Positions 55,125 through 64,000 of a stretch of 64,000 nt of DNA are shown here, in pieces. Below the pieces are notes generated by a model. That model searched no databases and was not told the DNA's origin. It saw only the letters and a program-made list of their open reading frames with translations. The position numbers and the translations under genes were made by a program. The stretch's first letter is position 1. Each line of letters begins with the position of its first letter. The stretch covers positions 1,106,435 through 1,170,434 of the forward strand of contig CALSTG010000001.1 in assembly GCA_943789205.1 (NCBI GenBank), given 5' to 3'. Source of the stretch: an uncultured Flavobacteriales bacterium. GTDB taxonomy: Bacteria; Bacteroidota; Bacteroidia; Flavobacteriales_D; Crocinitomicaceae.

Positions 55125-56564
55125 TTATTTGATTTTATCTGAAGAGAGAATCAGTTTTTTTAATGCATGCACGTCAATTAAGGACAACCCGAAAATCAAT
55201 ATGGATCCAACCATAATTTGAAGAAGCATTAAGTATGAAGAATTTTCAAACCAGATGCTCAGTGCAAATAAACCTGCGGAAAGTCCGGCTAACTTAAGTA
55301 TACCAATTGCTTTTTTAGGGATGTTGAATTTATAAACACAATATAGAAACTGGGCAATAGCAGTAACACCCTGAGTGCCAAAAGTAGCAATGGCGGCACC
55401 TAATGCACCATAACTTGGTATTAATATGAGGTTTATAGTAATATTTGCAATAATACCAATTCCAGAAATACTGTTCAGGATTTTCAAGTTTCCATTCGCA
55501 GTTAATAGCGTACCGAAAATGAAATTCATACCAATCGGAAAGAAACCAAGCATCAAAAATTGAAAAGGTCCGATAGCATCAGTAATATCAACGTATATCC
55601 ATCCAAGAATTAATTCGGCATTAAAAACCGTCACAAAAATAATGATTACAGTGCCGCCTAAAAGTAAATTTGCAGAGGCCTTAACCAAATCCAAAACAAC
55701 CGAAAGAGAGGTTTTTAGCTGCCTTGAAAATATTGGAAACAGCAAACCAGCAAAGATCATCCCAAACATGAATAACGCATCTAGTAAACGAAAACCTTGG
55801 GCATAAACACCAGCTTCATATGCCCCATTCGGATGAATTCTTTCGAGCATAACACCATCTATCCTCGTATACAATAACATCAGGACTATTAATAAGGCAT
55901 AGGGCCAACTTTTTTTGACAAGCGCCATACCAAATGAGAAATCCCATTTTAAGTAAGGGCGCTCTATATGTTTTAACAGTAAAGCAAGTCCAACGATGAG
56001 TGAGGTCCCGTAACAAAAGGTTTGAATCCAAATGAATTCCTCAATTTTAATCTGTGATGGTGCAAATGAAGAAAACAACCAAATACCACCTACAATAATT
56101 AAAAGGAAACGGTCAAGAATAGAGATAAAGGCATCTGTCTTGAAAAAATGAAACCCGGCAAAATGACTTCTTAAGTATGCAATACTAAGCACTAGGAATT
56201 GATTAAGAATTAGAAAGCTCAGCAGATACAGAGGTCTTCCTGAATAACCAAGAAACAGAGCCAGCCCAAAAGTAAAAGCGGAGTAAACAGTAAACAGAAC
56301 CAACCTAAAGGAAAAGACTTTACTAAAATATTTTTTGATTTTTTCGGGTTCTTGAGCTAAGTTTTTAGTTGTGAAGTTATTGATGCCTAAGTCGAGAAGG
56401 GTATTAAAAATAACAGAGAGATTAAGTAAAGAAAAATACAAACCATAGCTTTCAGGTCCAACGCGATTTTGAACGGTTGCATCAATTCCAAATAAAGCAA
56501 TTGGCTTTACAAGCAGGTTCAGAAGAACCATCAAAATTAAATTTGAAAAAAAAACTCTTTGCAT
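55125..56564 (-). CDS. Polysaccharide flippase (Wzx-like, MATE/MVF superfamily)
   Basis: 479 residues from ATG 56564 (MQRVFFSNLILMVLLNLLVKP), chosen because it starts one base after the response regulator stop. A longer start at 56606 would overlap that gene by 41 bp. About 12-14 membrane segments are visible, with GPESYGLYFSLLNLSVIF near the N-terminus typical of polysaccharide biosynthesis flippases. It probably flips lipid-linked glycan units for the neighbouring Wzy/Wzz. The substrate is unknown. Confidence 0.87.
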   Translation of the reverse strand: MQRVFFSNLILMVLLNLLVKPIALFGIDATVQNRVGPESYGLYFSLLNLSVIFNTLLDLGINNFTTKNLAQEPEKIKKYFSKVFSFRLVLFTVYSAFTFGLALFLGYSGRPLYLLSFLILNQFLVLSIAYLRSHFAGFHFFKTDAFISILDRFLLIIVGGIWLFSSFAPSQIKIEEFIWIQTFCYGTSLIVGLALLLKHIERPYLKWDFSFGMALVKKSWPYALLIVLMLLYTRIDGVMLERIHPNGAYEAGVYAQGFRLLDALFMFGMIFAGLLFPIFSRQLKTSLSVVLDLVKASANLLLGGTVIIIFVTVFNAELILGWIYVDITDAIGPFQFLMLGFFPIGMNFIFGTLLTANGNLKILNSISGIGIIANITINLILIPSYGALGAAIATFGTQGVTAIAQFLYCVYKFNIPKKAIGILKLAGLSAGLFALSIWFENSSYLMLLQIMVGSILIFGLSLIDVHALKKLILSSDKIK

Positions 56565-56565
56565 C

Positions 56566-57267
56566 TTATTGCTTGACAAGGAGTTTAAATCCAATACCGT
56601 GAACATTCATTATTTCGATATTAGAATCCTCCTTAAGCAATTTACGTAATTTGGCGATGTAGACGTCCATACTCCTCCCATTAAAATAATTATCATCCCC
56701 CCAAACCGCTCTTAAAGCGGCTTGCCTGTCAAGCAGTTCGTTTTGATTTTTCACAAGAAGTCTGAGTAGCAGGTTTTCTTTAGTGGTTAGTTTTTTTGGC
56801 CCTTCTGAAAGGTGAAGTATACGAAGCTCTGGTTCATATGAGATTGTACCAACGTTTACTTTTTGACCGACATTTTTCTTTATTATTTTTGTTCTGCTCA
56901 AAATAGCTTTCATTCGTGCTAAAAGCTCTTCCATCGAAAATGGTTTTGTGAGGTAGTCATCAGCACCCAACTCAAAGCCTTTAAGTTTATCATCACTCAT
57001 GGCTTTTGCAGTTAGGAAAAGTATGGGTATGTTTTTATCAAGCTCTCGCACTTCTTTTGCGAGAGTAAACCCATCCATCTCAGGCATCATGACGTCTAAA
57101 ATCATAAATTCAAAATTGTTTTTAGGGTCATTAAATAAGTCGTAGGCTTGCCTACCATTTTTTGCAAGCACCGCATCAAAACCTTTGTTTTTGAGATAAG
57201 TCCAAAGTAATTGTCCAAGATTATCATCGTCTTCAGCAAGTAATATTTTCGTTTTTGAATCTGTCAT
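56566..57267 (-). CDS. OmpR-family response regulator
   Basis: 233 residues. The receiver domain (1-120) has the acidic pocket (AEDDD, 11-15), phospho-acceptor Asp58 (MILDVMMPEMDGF) and FLTAK lysine. The winged-helix DNA-binding domain is about 135-230 (ENLLLRLLVKNQNELLDRQAALRAVWGD, RSMDVYIAKLRKLL). It is translated right after the sensor kinase (ATGA overlap) and just before the Wzx-like gene, so it may regulate the polysaccharide genes. Resembles RprY-type regulators. Confidence 0.92.
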   Translation of the reverse strand: MTDSKTKILLAEDDDNLGQLLWTYLKNKGFDAVLAKNGRQAYDLFNDPKNNFEFMILDVMMPEMDGFTLAKEVRELDKNIPILFLTAKAMSDDKLKGFELGADDYLTKPFSMEELLARMKAILSRTKIIKKNVGQKVNVGTISYEPELRILHLSEGPKKLTTKENLLLRLLVKNQNELLDRQAALRAVWGDDNYFNGRSMDVYIAKLRKLLKEDSNIEIMNVHGIGFKLLVKQ

Positions 57268-58883
57268 ATGTTCATTTTAATCTCAAAAGTCGTACCCTTT
57301 CCAAAAGTACTCTTGACATTTAACTGCCAACCGTAACCATCGCATACTTTTTTGACATAATTCAACCCTAAACCAAAACCTTTTACATCATGAATATCCC
57401 CGGTGGGAACACGGTATAGGTTGTCAAAGATTTTATTAAGGTGCTCTTTTTTTATGCCAATACCTTTATCTGAGAGGATTAGAACGACAGATTCGGCATT
57501 TTGTTTTAGTGTAAGCTTTATTTCTGCGGGCTCAAGACTATACTTTATAGCATTTTCTAATAGATTTGCAACTACGCTCCTAAGGTGTGATTCCTGGGCT
57601 TGAATTTGAATAAAATCTCCATCATATTCAAAGTCTATTTTATACTTTCCTGAATCGACTCTAAACTTTGCATTATTTATAATCCGCTCACAAACTGGTA
57701 CAAGCTGAATGGGACCACCTTCCCATATAAGGCCCTTTTTTTCGAGTAATGAGTTTTGAAGAATGTTTTCCACTAAATTTTCGAGCCTTTTATTTTCTTG
57801 CTGAATCATATTTAGATAAGGCCCAATTTGGGCAGTGTTTTCTGGCCCAATAACATCAGGGTCTTTAAGCGCCTCGCATGCAAGAGCAATGGTTGATATA
57901 GGGGTCTTGAATTCATGTGTCATATTAGAAACAAGGCCCGCCTTCAGCTCTGATAGCTTTTTTTGTTCAACAATCGTCTTTATCATAAAAACCAATGCCG
58001 CTAATACGATACAAACTACTAAAACTGAACCGAAAATAGAGCCTTTCATTTCTTTAATTAGAAACTGGTTTTGCTTCGGAAAGTTAAGCTGAAGATAAAG
58101 CGTCTCGTTTATCGGGTTGCTAGGAAAAAGTTTTACCTTCTCAAAAGAAGTATTTACTTTCATTTCTCTGTACTTATCTGACGCTTCTTCAAATGATACT
58201 GCTTTGTTATTAGCATCGAAAACGCAGAAGGTGAAATCTTCCGGGAGTCTTTCTTTTTTTATTTCGAATGAGATAATGGAATCCAAAAAGATGGCATCTA
58301 TTCTTTCTTGTGGACTTTTTAATACATTGTCTTTAAATGCCTCAAGCATCATTTCATTTATGTATTTGGCTTTTTTAAAGATTTGTTGAACAGCTTGTTG
58401 ATTTAGTTGGAGTGATAAGGATGAAGAGTCTCTTCCTGGCAGAATACTAGCATCTTTACTAAAAACATCTTTTATTTCTTGGAAGTTTTTTGCTAAAACT
58501 TTTTGTTCTGTTGTTACCCCTGTTAATGAATCATATGCTTGTCCACGAATCACTAGATATTTTTCTCTTTTTCCATTGTTGATAATAAGAGTGTCACTGA
58601 CGCTGACAGATGCATTAGATGAGGTGAGAGATTGGAATTCAGATTTTAAAATATCTTGGTATTGGACACTGAAATCCTTATTTATGATTTGCATATACCT
58701 TCTGTAATCTTCAGCTTTTTCGTGCTTAAATGCAATTTGATTTTGAAAAGCTAAAATTTCAGAAGATAATTCTTTTTTCTTCTGATCATATTTGCTGTAG
58801 AGCTGAAATGATTGCACAACCAATAGGCTCAGCATAGATAAGGCAAGTAATATTAGTGCGAGATTGATTTGTTTTGTTCTCAT
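57264..58883 (-). CDS. Sensor histidine kinase
   Basis: 539 residues from ATG 58883 (MRTKQINLALIL); the in-frame codon further upstream (58892) is TTG. TM1 is about 7-27, then a periplasmic sensor region of about 240 residues and TM2 about 275-300 (SVLVVCIVLAALVFMI). HisKA has the phospho-acceptor in SNMTHEFKTPIS, and the HATPase domain has NLLENAIKYS (N), DKGIGIKKEH (G1) and GFGLGLNYVK (G2). Partner of the OmpR-like regulator; the signal is unknown. Confidence 0.93.
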   Translation of the reverse strand: MRTKQINLALILLALSMLSLLVVQSFQLYSKYDQKKKELSSEILAFQNQIAFKHEKAEDYRRYMQIINKDFSVQYQDILKSEFQSLTSSNASVSVSDTLIINNGKREKYLVIRGQAYDSLTGVTTEQKVLAKNFQEIKDVFSKDASILPGRDSSSLSLQLNQQAVQQIFKKAKYINEMMLEAFKDNVLKSPQERIDAIFLDSIISFEIKKERLPEDFTFCVFDANNKAVSFEEASDKYREMKVNTSFEKVKLFPSNPINETLYLQLNFPKQNQFLIKEMKGSIFGSVLVVCIVLAALVFMIKTIVEQKKLSELKAGLVSNMTHEFKTPISTIALACEALKDPDVIGPENTAQIGPYLNMIQQENKRLENLVENILQNSLLEKKGLIWEGGPIQLVPVCERIINNAKFRVDSGKYKIDFEYDGDFIQIQAQESHLRSVVANLLENAIKYSLEPAEIKLTLKQNAESVVLILSDKGIGIKKEHLNKIFDNLYRVPTGDIHDVKGFGLGLNYVKKVCDGYGWQLNVKSTFGKGTTFEIKMNI

Positions 58884-59008
58884 CAGATGCAACGAATCTA
58901 AATAAAATCAAGTCATTGCAAAAGAAATGTTAACCATTTTTAACATGCTAAAGAAAGGCTCAATTCGCTTTATACGAGTCGAGGGGTTTCTTTATGAGGT
59001 CAATTGAT

Positions 59009-59016
59009 TAATTTTG
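59009..59016 (+). promoter_or_regulatory. Putative -7 box for serS
   Basis: TAATTTTG matches TAnnTTTG, 20 bp before the ATG at 59037. It overlaps the longer alternative reading frame and so supports 59037. Confidence 0.45.
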
Positions 59017-59036
59017 TTCACAATAATTTATCGACT

Positions 59037-60317
59037 ATGATTGAAATTCAACGTATCAGAGAGCAACAAGACGAGGTTCTAAATGGACTTTCAAAAAGAA
59101 ATATTGATGCGACAAAGGAAGTAGAACAAATTTTAATCCTTGATAAAGAGTGGCGGGGCCAAAAGACCGCTTTACAAAATTTAGAGGCAGAACTGAATTC
59201 GATATCCAAACAAATTGGGCAATTATTCAGCGCAGGTAAAAAAGCGGAAGCACAAGAAATGAAGGCGAAGACCTTAGAGCTAAAAACCGCGGTTCAGTCG
59301 GTTAAAAAAATTGAAGAAGGTCTTGAAAACGAGATAAAATCTTTATTGTATACACTACCCAATGTCTGTACTTCAGATGTTCCAAAGGGTATAGACGAAT
59401 CGGCCAATGAAATTATTGAAGAACATGGAACTAGCCCATCAAAGGAGAAGGCTAAAACACCTCATTGGGACTTGGCAAAAACATATAATTTAATAGATTT
59501 TGAGATGGGTGTTAAAGTTACCGGTGCTGGTTTTCCATTTTATCGTGGTCAAGGTGCTCGCCTTCAAAGAGCACTAGTGTCCTTTTTTCTAGACGAAGCT
59601 TCAAATGCAGGTTATGAGGAGTATGTTTCTCCTTTAATGGTAAATGAAAACAGTGGTAAAGGAACGGGGCAGTTACCCGATAAGGAAGGTCAGATGTATT
59701 ATATTCCTGCGGATGATTTGTATATGATTCCAACAGCAGAAGTTCCGTTAACAAATATTTATCGAGATGTACTACTTCCAGATGCAAATTTTTCAATCAA
59801 GCTCACGGGACACACGCCATGCTTTAGAAGAGAGGCAGGTTCTTATGGTAAAGATGTGCGTGGGTTAAATAGATTGCATCAATTTGAAAAAGTTGAAATT
59901 GTACGAATCGAAACTCCCGAGAACGCAGAAAATGCGCTACAGGAAATGATTCGCCACGTCAAGAAGCTTTTGGAAGCATTAGGTTTGCAATATCGTGTAT
60001 TGAGGTTGTGCGGGGGAGACACCGGTTTTGCAGCAGCAATAACTTATGATTTTGAAGTGTATTCAGCCGCACAAGACAAATGGTTGGAGGTAAGTTCGGT
60101 TTCGCGATTCGATACGTTTCAGTCAAATCGTTTAAGGCTTCGCTTTAAGGATGAAAACAAAAAATCTAGACTGTGTCATACATTAAATGGTTCGGCTTTA
60201 GCGCTTCCCAGAATTATGGCAGCCCTTCTAGAAAACAACCAATGCGCAGAAGGGATTAAAATACCAGAATGCCTTACACGTTATACCGGGTTTGAAATGA
60301 TAACGAAAAAGGGATAA
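59037..60317 (+). CDS. serS: Serine-tRNA ligase
   Basis: Class II aminoacyl-tRNA synthetase. From ATG 59037 (MIEIQRIREQQDEV) it has 426 residues. The N-terminal tRNA-binding coiled coil (about 20-105) precedes the catalytic domain with motif 2 (CFRREAGSYGKDVRGLNRLHQF) and motif 3 (NGSALALPRIMAALLENNQ). IPTAEVPLTNIY is also typical. An in-frame TTG at 59004 is less likely. Confidence 0.96.
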   Translation: MIEIQRIREQQDEVLNGLSKRNIDATKEVEQILILDKEWRGQKTALQNLEAELNSISKQIGQLFSAGKKAEAQEMKAKTLELKTAVQSVKKIEEGLENEIKSLLYTLPNVCTSDVPKGIDESANEIIEEHGTSPSKEKAKTPHWDLAKTYNLIDFEMGVKVTGAGFPFYRGQGARLQRALVSFFLDEASNAGYEEYVSPLMVNENSGKGTGQLPDKEGQMYYIPADDLYMIPTAEVPLTNIYRDVLLPDANFSIKLTGHTPCFRREAGSYGKDVRGLNRLHQFEKVEIVRIETPENAENALQEMIRHVKKLLEALGLQYRVLRLCGGDTGFAAAITYDFEVYSAAQDKWLEVSSVSRFDTFQSNRLRLRFKDENKKSRLCHTLNGSALALPRIMAALLENNQCAEGIKIPECLTRYTGFEMITKKG

Positions 60318-60325
60318 ATTAATTT

Positions 60326-60862
60326 ATGTTTAAAGTGTTTTTTTTAACAGTGCTGTTGTTGTGCTCGTGTTCAGACATAGAGAAAGAGGCGCAGCTTTCT
60401 AAAATTAAAACACTACAAACCAACCTGTCCAAACACAAACAGTCATTTGAAGTAATGAAAATTGATACTTTGTTTGTTATGAAACAACGTTCAAGCGATT
60501 TAGAGAGAAAGCTTAAGCAGAATTATAAATCGGATTCCGTTGATTTAAATTTAGGTCGTAGAATAGATGCTTACAAAAGAATGCGACGGATGTTTGGCCC
60601 ATTAGGCACACTTGCTGCCAAATTAAACAATGCTTTTAATGAAGAGACCCTTCACCTTCAGCATCTTTATCATGATGTTGACAATGGTTTTGGATCTAGA
60701 GATAAATACGATGAATATATTCGACTTGAAACCAAGAAGTGTCGTCAAATCACCATTTTGATAGAAGACTATTTGAGAATTAAAACAGAAGCTTTTGAAA
60801 TATATGCTAAAGAGCACCGTTTTGTTGCGGATTTTGTCCAACAAATTATGAAAATAGAATGA
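60326..60862 (+). CDS. Predicted lipoprotein of unknown function
   Basis: 178 residues. The signal ends at a Cys-rich lipobox (VLLLCSCS). The mature part is predicted almost entirely helical and charged, with no known motif. It overlaps the following TPR gene by 4 bp (ATGA), so the pair is co-translated and may act together in the envelope. I do not recognise the family. Confidence 0.75.
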   Translation: MFKVFFLTVLLLCSCSDIEKEAQLSKIKTLQTNLSKHKQSFEVMKIDTLFVMKQRSSDLERKLKQNYKSDSVDLNLGRRIDAYKRMRRMFGPLGTLAAKLNNAFNEETLHLQHLYHDVDNGFGSRDKYDEYIRLETKKCRQITILIEDYLRIKTEAFEIYAKEHRFVADFVQQIMKIE

Positions 60863-62691
60863 GGGTTCATATCTCCATCATTTTTTTACTCTTGGTTGTC
60901 ACGGGATTTACCCAGGTTGATTCAGACATTCAACTTGCAGAGCATTACTACGCTCAAGGTGAGTTTGAAAAAGCAAGAGGTTATTATGAAGCCCTTTATA
61001 AAACAAACCCCAGTAAGATATATTTAAATCGGCTTGTCAATTGCTTTGAAGCAGAGGGGGATGAAAAACAAGCTGAAAAAATTTTGAAAAAAGCAGCAGC
61101 TAGGGCCCCGTCTGATTTAGATCTTAAATTGCTGTTGTCGAATTTTTATGAAGAGCACAACGCGGATTTAAAAGCAAAGAGAATATATGAAGCCTTACTT
61201 GCAAATTACATTACTAGTGCATCCAGAGGTATTTCTTTGTTCAATGCTTTTCTATCACAGTCAAAAATAGATTTTGCTCAGCGGTCATTGGACATCTCAA
61301 AAAAACAGTTTAAAAACTACCCGTTTAATTTTCAAGAAGCTGATTTGTACGCGCAAACAAATAAGAACCCTGAAATGGTGGATTCCTATTTAAGCCTTTT
61401 GGACAAGCATCAATACTATGATAAAGCAGTAAAAAAAGCATTACTGCGCAGACTAGATTTAAGCTCTGAGCTGACCTCAGATTTTAAGTTGCTGAAACAG
61501 GCTCTTTTCTTGAGGGCTCAAAAAGTAAATACGGATGTTGTTTTTGCAGAACTTTTGATTTGGATGTATATGCAAGTCGATAATTTTGCTGGTGTCTATG
61601 CACAGGTTGTAAGTGTGGATCTTAGGTCAAAAGCAAATGGCATGAGGCTATACTCTTTTGCCATTACTTGTACGGAAAATAGAGATTTTGCCACCGCTTT
61701 ACGCGCGTTTCAAGAAGCAAGGGAAATAACTACAGACGAAGAACTTAAGTTTCAATGCCTAAAAGGCATCCTCCATGTAGGTTATATTCAAATAACCGCA
61801 CTTAAAAAATATTCACAAGAAGAGCTTGATGCTGTTTTAAGTAACTATAAGCTTGCCATTGAATCGATGGGGCGTATTACTTCTGGCACATTACAGGTAT
61901 TAAAGGAGTATGCAGAACTCCTTGCCTATTATGCAGGTGAAAAAGACGCTGCTCTGTTGTTGCTAAAAAACGCTTCTTCTTCGGCAACATTAACAGCTAT
62001 TATGAAAGCTGAATTAAAGATGCTTCAGGCAGATATTGAACTATTGAAAGGCAATGTTTGGGACGCTTCTTTGTTGTACATGCAGATTAGTGAAGATTTC
62101 AATTATGAAACGATTGGCAACCGCGCAAAATTTAAAAGTGCTCGGATTTTTTATTACGAGGGAGAGTTTGATTTTGCCCAATCTCAATTAGATGTTTTAA
62201 AGCAGTCCACCTCAAAATTATTAGCGAACGACGCCTTAGAGCTTTCAATAATGATTACGGATAACTATGGACTTGATTCAAATTATATTGCGATGGCTTG
62301 GTTTTCAAAAGCGGATTTATTTGTAGAGCAATTGCAATTTGTAGACGCCTTCGTGCTATTTGATAGTATTCAAGAGAACTACCCTTTTCATTCCTTAGCA
62401 GATGAGATATTATATAAAAGAGCGCGTGCAATGGAGCTTCAAGGAGATTGGAATAAAGCCCTTGGTTATTATGAGGACATTGTAAAATTTCATGAAAATG
62501 ACATTTTAGCAGACAATGCCATATTCAAATCTGCTGAATTGTTAGAAGAGAAGCTTGGAGATGAAAACGCAGCTATTGAGCGTTATAAACAATTGCTATT
62601 AAAACATCCTGGAAGCTTGTATGCACATGAAACAAGAAAGCGCATTAGACGTCTTCGTGGTGAGGATATAAAGATAGAAGTAGAGTTTTAG
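60859..62691 (+). CDS. Exported TPR-repeat protein
   Basis: 610 residues with a signal peptide (about 1-19, LLLVVTGFTQ boundary). TPR repeats are visible at both ends (AEHYYAQGEFEKARGYYEALYKTNPS; ELQGDWNKALGYYEDIVKFHENDIL and LLKHPGSLYAHETRKRIR). It is probably a periplasmic or outer-membrane-associated scaffold. Coupled with the lipoprotein gene before it; the 3' end is 2 bp from the convergent acyl-CoA dehydrogenase. Confidence 0.8.
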   Translation: MRVHISIIFLLLVVTGFTQVDSDIQLAEHYYAQGEFEKARGYYEALYKTNPSKIYLNRLVNCFEAEGDEKQAEKILKKAAARAPSDLDLKLLLSNFYEEHNADLKAKRIYEALLANYITSASRGISLFNAFLSQSKIDFAQRSLDISKKQFKNYPFNFQEADLYAQTNKNPEMVDSYLSLLDKHQYYDKAVKKALLRRLDLSSELTSDFKLLKQALFLRAQKVNTDVVFAELLIWMYMQVDNFAGVYAQVVSVDLRSKANGMRLYSFAITCTENRDFATALRAFQEAREITTDEELKFQCLKGILHVGYIQITALKKYSQEELDAVLSNYKLAIESMGRITSGTLQVLKEYAELLAYYAGEKDAALLLLKNASSSATLTAIMKAELKMLQADIELLKGNVWDASLLYMQISEDFNYETIGNRAKFKSARIFYYEGEFDFAQSQLDVLKQSTSKLLANDALELSIMITDNYGLDSNYIAMAWFSKADLFVEQLQFVDAFVLFDSIQENYPFHSLADEILYKRARAMELQGDWNKALGYYEDIVKFHENDILADNAIFKSAELLEEKLGDENAAIERYKQLLLKHPGSLYAHETRKRIRRLRGEDIKIEVEF

Positions 62692-62693
62692 GG

Positions 62694-63887
62694 TTATTTT
62701 GGAAGATCTCTTGTGAAAGAAGGGATCCCTGTAACGTCCATTCCAGTAATCAATAAATGAATGTCATGTGTACCTTCATAAGTTACAACCGATTCAAGGT
62801 TAGCCATGTGCCTCATCATTGAATATTCACTTGTGATACCCATTCCTCCATGTATCTGTCTTGCTTCTCTTGCTATATTTAAGGCAATTTCAACATTGTT
62901 TCTTTTCGCCATTGAAATTTGGCTTGTTGTGGCTTTTCCTTCATTTCTAAGTTGCCCAAGGCGGAAGGTAAGTAGTTGTGCCTTTGTAATTTCAGTAATC
63001 ATTTCGGCAAGCTTTTTTTGAATCAATTGAAAGCTTCCGATAGGCACATCAAACTGCGTTCTTTCCTTAGAATATCTTAGAGCTTGGTCATAACAATCCA
63101 TGGCAGCGCCTAAAGCACCCCAAGCAATACCATATCTTGCAGAATCTAAACAACTTAATGGAGCACCTAAACCAGATCTTCCAGGTAAAATATTTGATTT
63201 TGGAATACGCACATTATCAAAAATAAGCTCCCCCGTCGAGGAAGCTCTTAAAGACAGTTTACCATGCATTTCTGGAGTCGTGAATCCATCCATACCCCTT
63301 TCCACAAGTACACCATGTATTCTTCCTGCTTCGTTTTTAGCCCAAACGACAGCAACTTCAGCAAAAGGCGCATTTGAAATCCACATTTTTGCGCCATTTA
63401 AAATAATATCGTCGCCATCCTCTTTGTAATTTGTAATCATTCCACCAGGATTCGAACCATAGTCAGGTTCCGTCAAACCGAAACAACCCAGCATTTCGCC
63501 CGAGGCAAGTTTTGGTAGGAATTTTTGCTTTTGTGCTTCACTGCCATATTTCCATATAGGGTACATAACAAGTGACGATTGAACAGATGCTGTGGAACGC
63601 AGGCCGGAATCACAGCGCTCTAGCTCTTGCATTATAATACCATAAGAAATTTGATCTAGTCCAGGGCCGCCATATTCCTCTGGGATGTAGGGTCCAAAGG
63701 CACCGATTTCACCAAGGCCAGGCACTAAATGTTTTGGAAATACCGCCTTCTCATAACAATCGTCTATTATAGGAGAGACTTCTTTTTTAACCCATGCACG
63801 AGCTGCATCACGAACTAATTTATGTTCATCTGAATAAAGTTCATCTAAATCATAATAATCTGGGTGTGTATACTGATCCGTTTTCAT
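62694..63887 (-). CDS. Acyl-CoA dehydrogenase, glutaryl-CoA dehydrogenase-like
   Basis: 397-residue flavoprotein. FGLTEPDYGSNPGGM and AKMWISNAPFAEVAVVWAK line the FAD and substrate sites, and QIHGGMGITSEY and catalytic Glu371 in TYEGTHDIHLLITG match glutaryl-CoA dehydrogenase, which converts glutaryl-CoA to crotonyl-CoA in lysine/tryptophan breakdown. Substrate assignment is by similarity to that subgroup, not proof. Monocistronic as far as the window shows. Confidence 0.87.
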   Translation of the reverse strand: MKTDQYTHPDYYDLDELYSDEHKLVRDAARAWVKKEVSPIIDDCYEKAVFPKHLVPGLGEIGAFGPYIPEEYGGPGLDQISYGIIMQELERCDSGLRSTASVQSSLVMYPIWKYGSEAQKQKFLPKLASGEMLGCFGLTEPDYGSNPGGMITNYKEDGDDIILNGAKMWISNAPFAEVAVVWAKNEAGRIHGVLVERGMDGFTTPEMHGKLSLRASSTGELIFDNVRIPKSNILPGRSGLGAPLSCLDSARYGIAWGALGAAMDCYDQALRYSKERTQFDVPIGSFQLIQKKLAEMITEITKAQLLTFRLGQLRNEGKATTSQISMAKRNNVEIALNIAREARQIHGGMGITSEYSMMRHMANLESVVTYEGTHDIHLLITGMDVTGIPSFTRDLPK

Positions 63888-63908
63888 GTCTTATTGTTTT
63901 AAACAGTG

Positions 63909-63916
63909 CAAAATTA
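63909..63916 (-). promoter_or_regulatory. Putative -7 box for the acyl-CoA dehydrogenase gene
   Basis: TAATTTTG on the minus strand, 21 bp before the ATG at 63887. Confidence 0.45.
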
Positions 63917-63951
63917 ACAAATATCTGAGGGGTTTCTTCTTATTTTCTATT

Positions 63952-63959
63952 TAATTTTG
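63952..63959 (+). promoter_or_regulatory. Putative -7 box for a gene beyond the right edge
   Basis: TAATTTTG on the plus strand. No coding start follows within the remaining 41 bases, so the target gene would lie outside the window. Confidence 0.3.
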
Positions 63960-64000
63960 ATGACGTTATATGTATCAATTTCAACAATTTTATTTAGCAC

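Overview
The window is an AT-rich bacterial chromosome segment from the phylum Bacteroidota, most likely a marine member of the Flavobacteriales. Evidence for this: two proteins carry type IX secretion (T9SS) sorting domains, there is a SusC/SusD polysaccharide locus with a GH16 laminarinase, promoters match the Bacteroidota -7 box TAnnTTTG, Shine-Dalgarno sequences are largely absent, and several conserved Bacteroidota gene neighbourhoods are present (DUF4175 - RsbW-like ATPase - ybeY - mnmG; TPR - DUF4292 - EnvC-like). No rRNA, tRNA, CRISPR array, insertion sequence or prophage was seen.

Layout. 1-7.6 kb: the N-terminal part of a multi-pass membrane sensor cut by the window edge, uridine kinase, a periplasmic thioredoxin-fold protein, a secreted T9SS serine protease, HemW, an unknown exported protein and RpiB. 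7.6-8.0 kb: the only long gene-free stretch, very AT-rich and carrying DnaA-box-like 9-mers, a candidate replication origin. 8.0-14.1 kb: DUF4175 protein, RsbW-like ATPase, YbeY and MnmG, with two parS (ParB) sites at the ybeY-mnmG junction. 14.2-20.8 kb: a compact laminarin-type polysaccharide utilization locus (susC, susD, PKD lipoprotein, GH16). 20.9-30.4 kb: housekeeping and repair genes (2-hydroxyacid dehydrogenase, CvpA, TadA, RecO, TonB receptor, thioredoxin, RecX, RNase G, a 30-residue COX24/mS38-like protein, HU, MutY). 30.4-36.1 kb: pdxA and the lipid-precursor cluster yceD-rpmF-plsX-fabH-accB-accC. 36.1-44.3 kb: a small exported protein and a giant (about 2620 residue) T9SS type B surface protein containing seven almost identical 243-bp repeats. 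44.3-52.7 kb: an O-antigen ligase-like protein, a cyanophycinase/isoaspartyl peptidase pair, dUTPase, a nucleotidyltransferase, a TPR lipoprotein, a DUF4292 lipoprotein and an EnvC-like gene whose reading frame is broken near its start. 52.6-58.9 kb: a polysaccharide assembly set (Wzy-, Wzz- and Wzx-like) directly downstream of a two-component system. 59-64 kb: SerRS, two unknown envelope proteins and a glutaryl-CoA dehydrogenase-like enzyme.

How the parts fit. The parS pair and the AT-rich DnaA-box region lie about 4 kb apart and together suggest that the window spans or closely flanks the chromosome origin. The PUL should bind, import and cleave beta-1,3-glucan at the cell surface. The yceD-accC run supplies fatty-acid precursors. 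The 47-59 kb block is mostly envelope and surface-polysaccharide biogenesis. I did not find a convincing wholly new multi-gene system. The most noteworthy signals are the parS/oriC arrangement, the homogenized repeat array, the frame break in the EnvC-like gene and a G9 tract at the start of the cyanophycinase gene.
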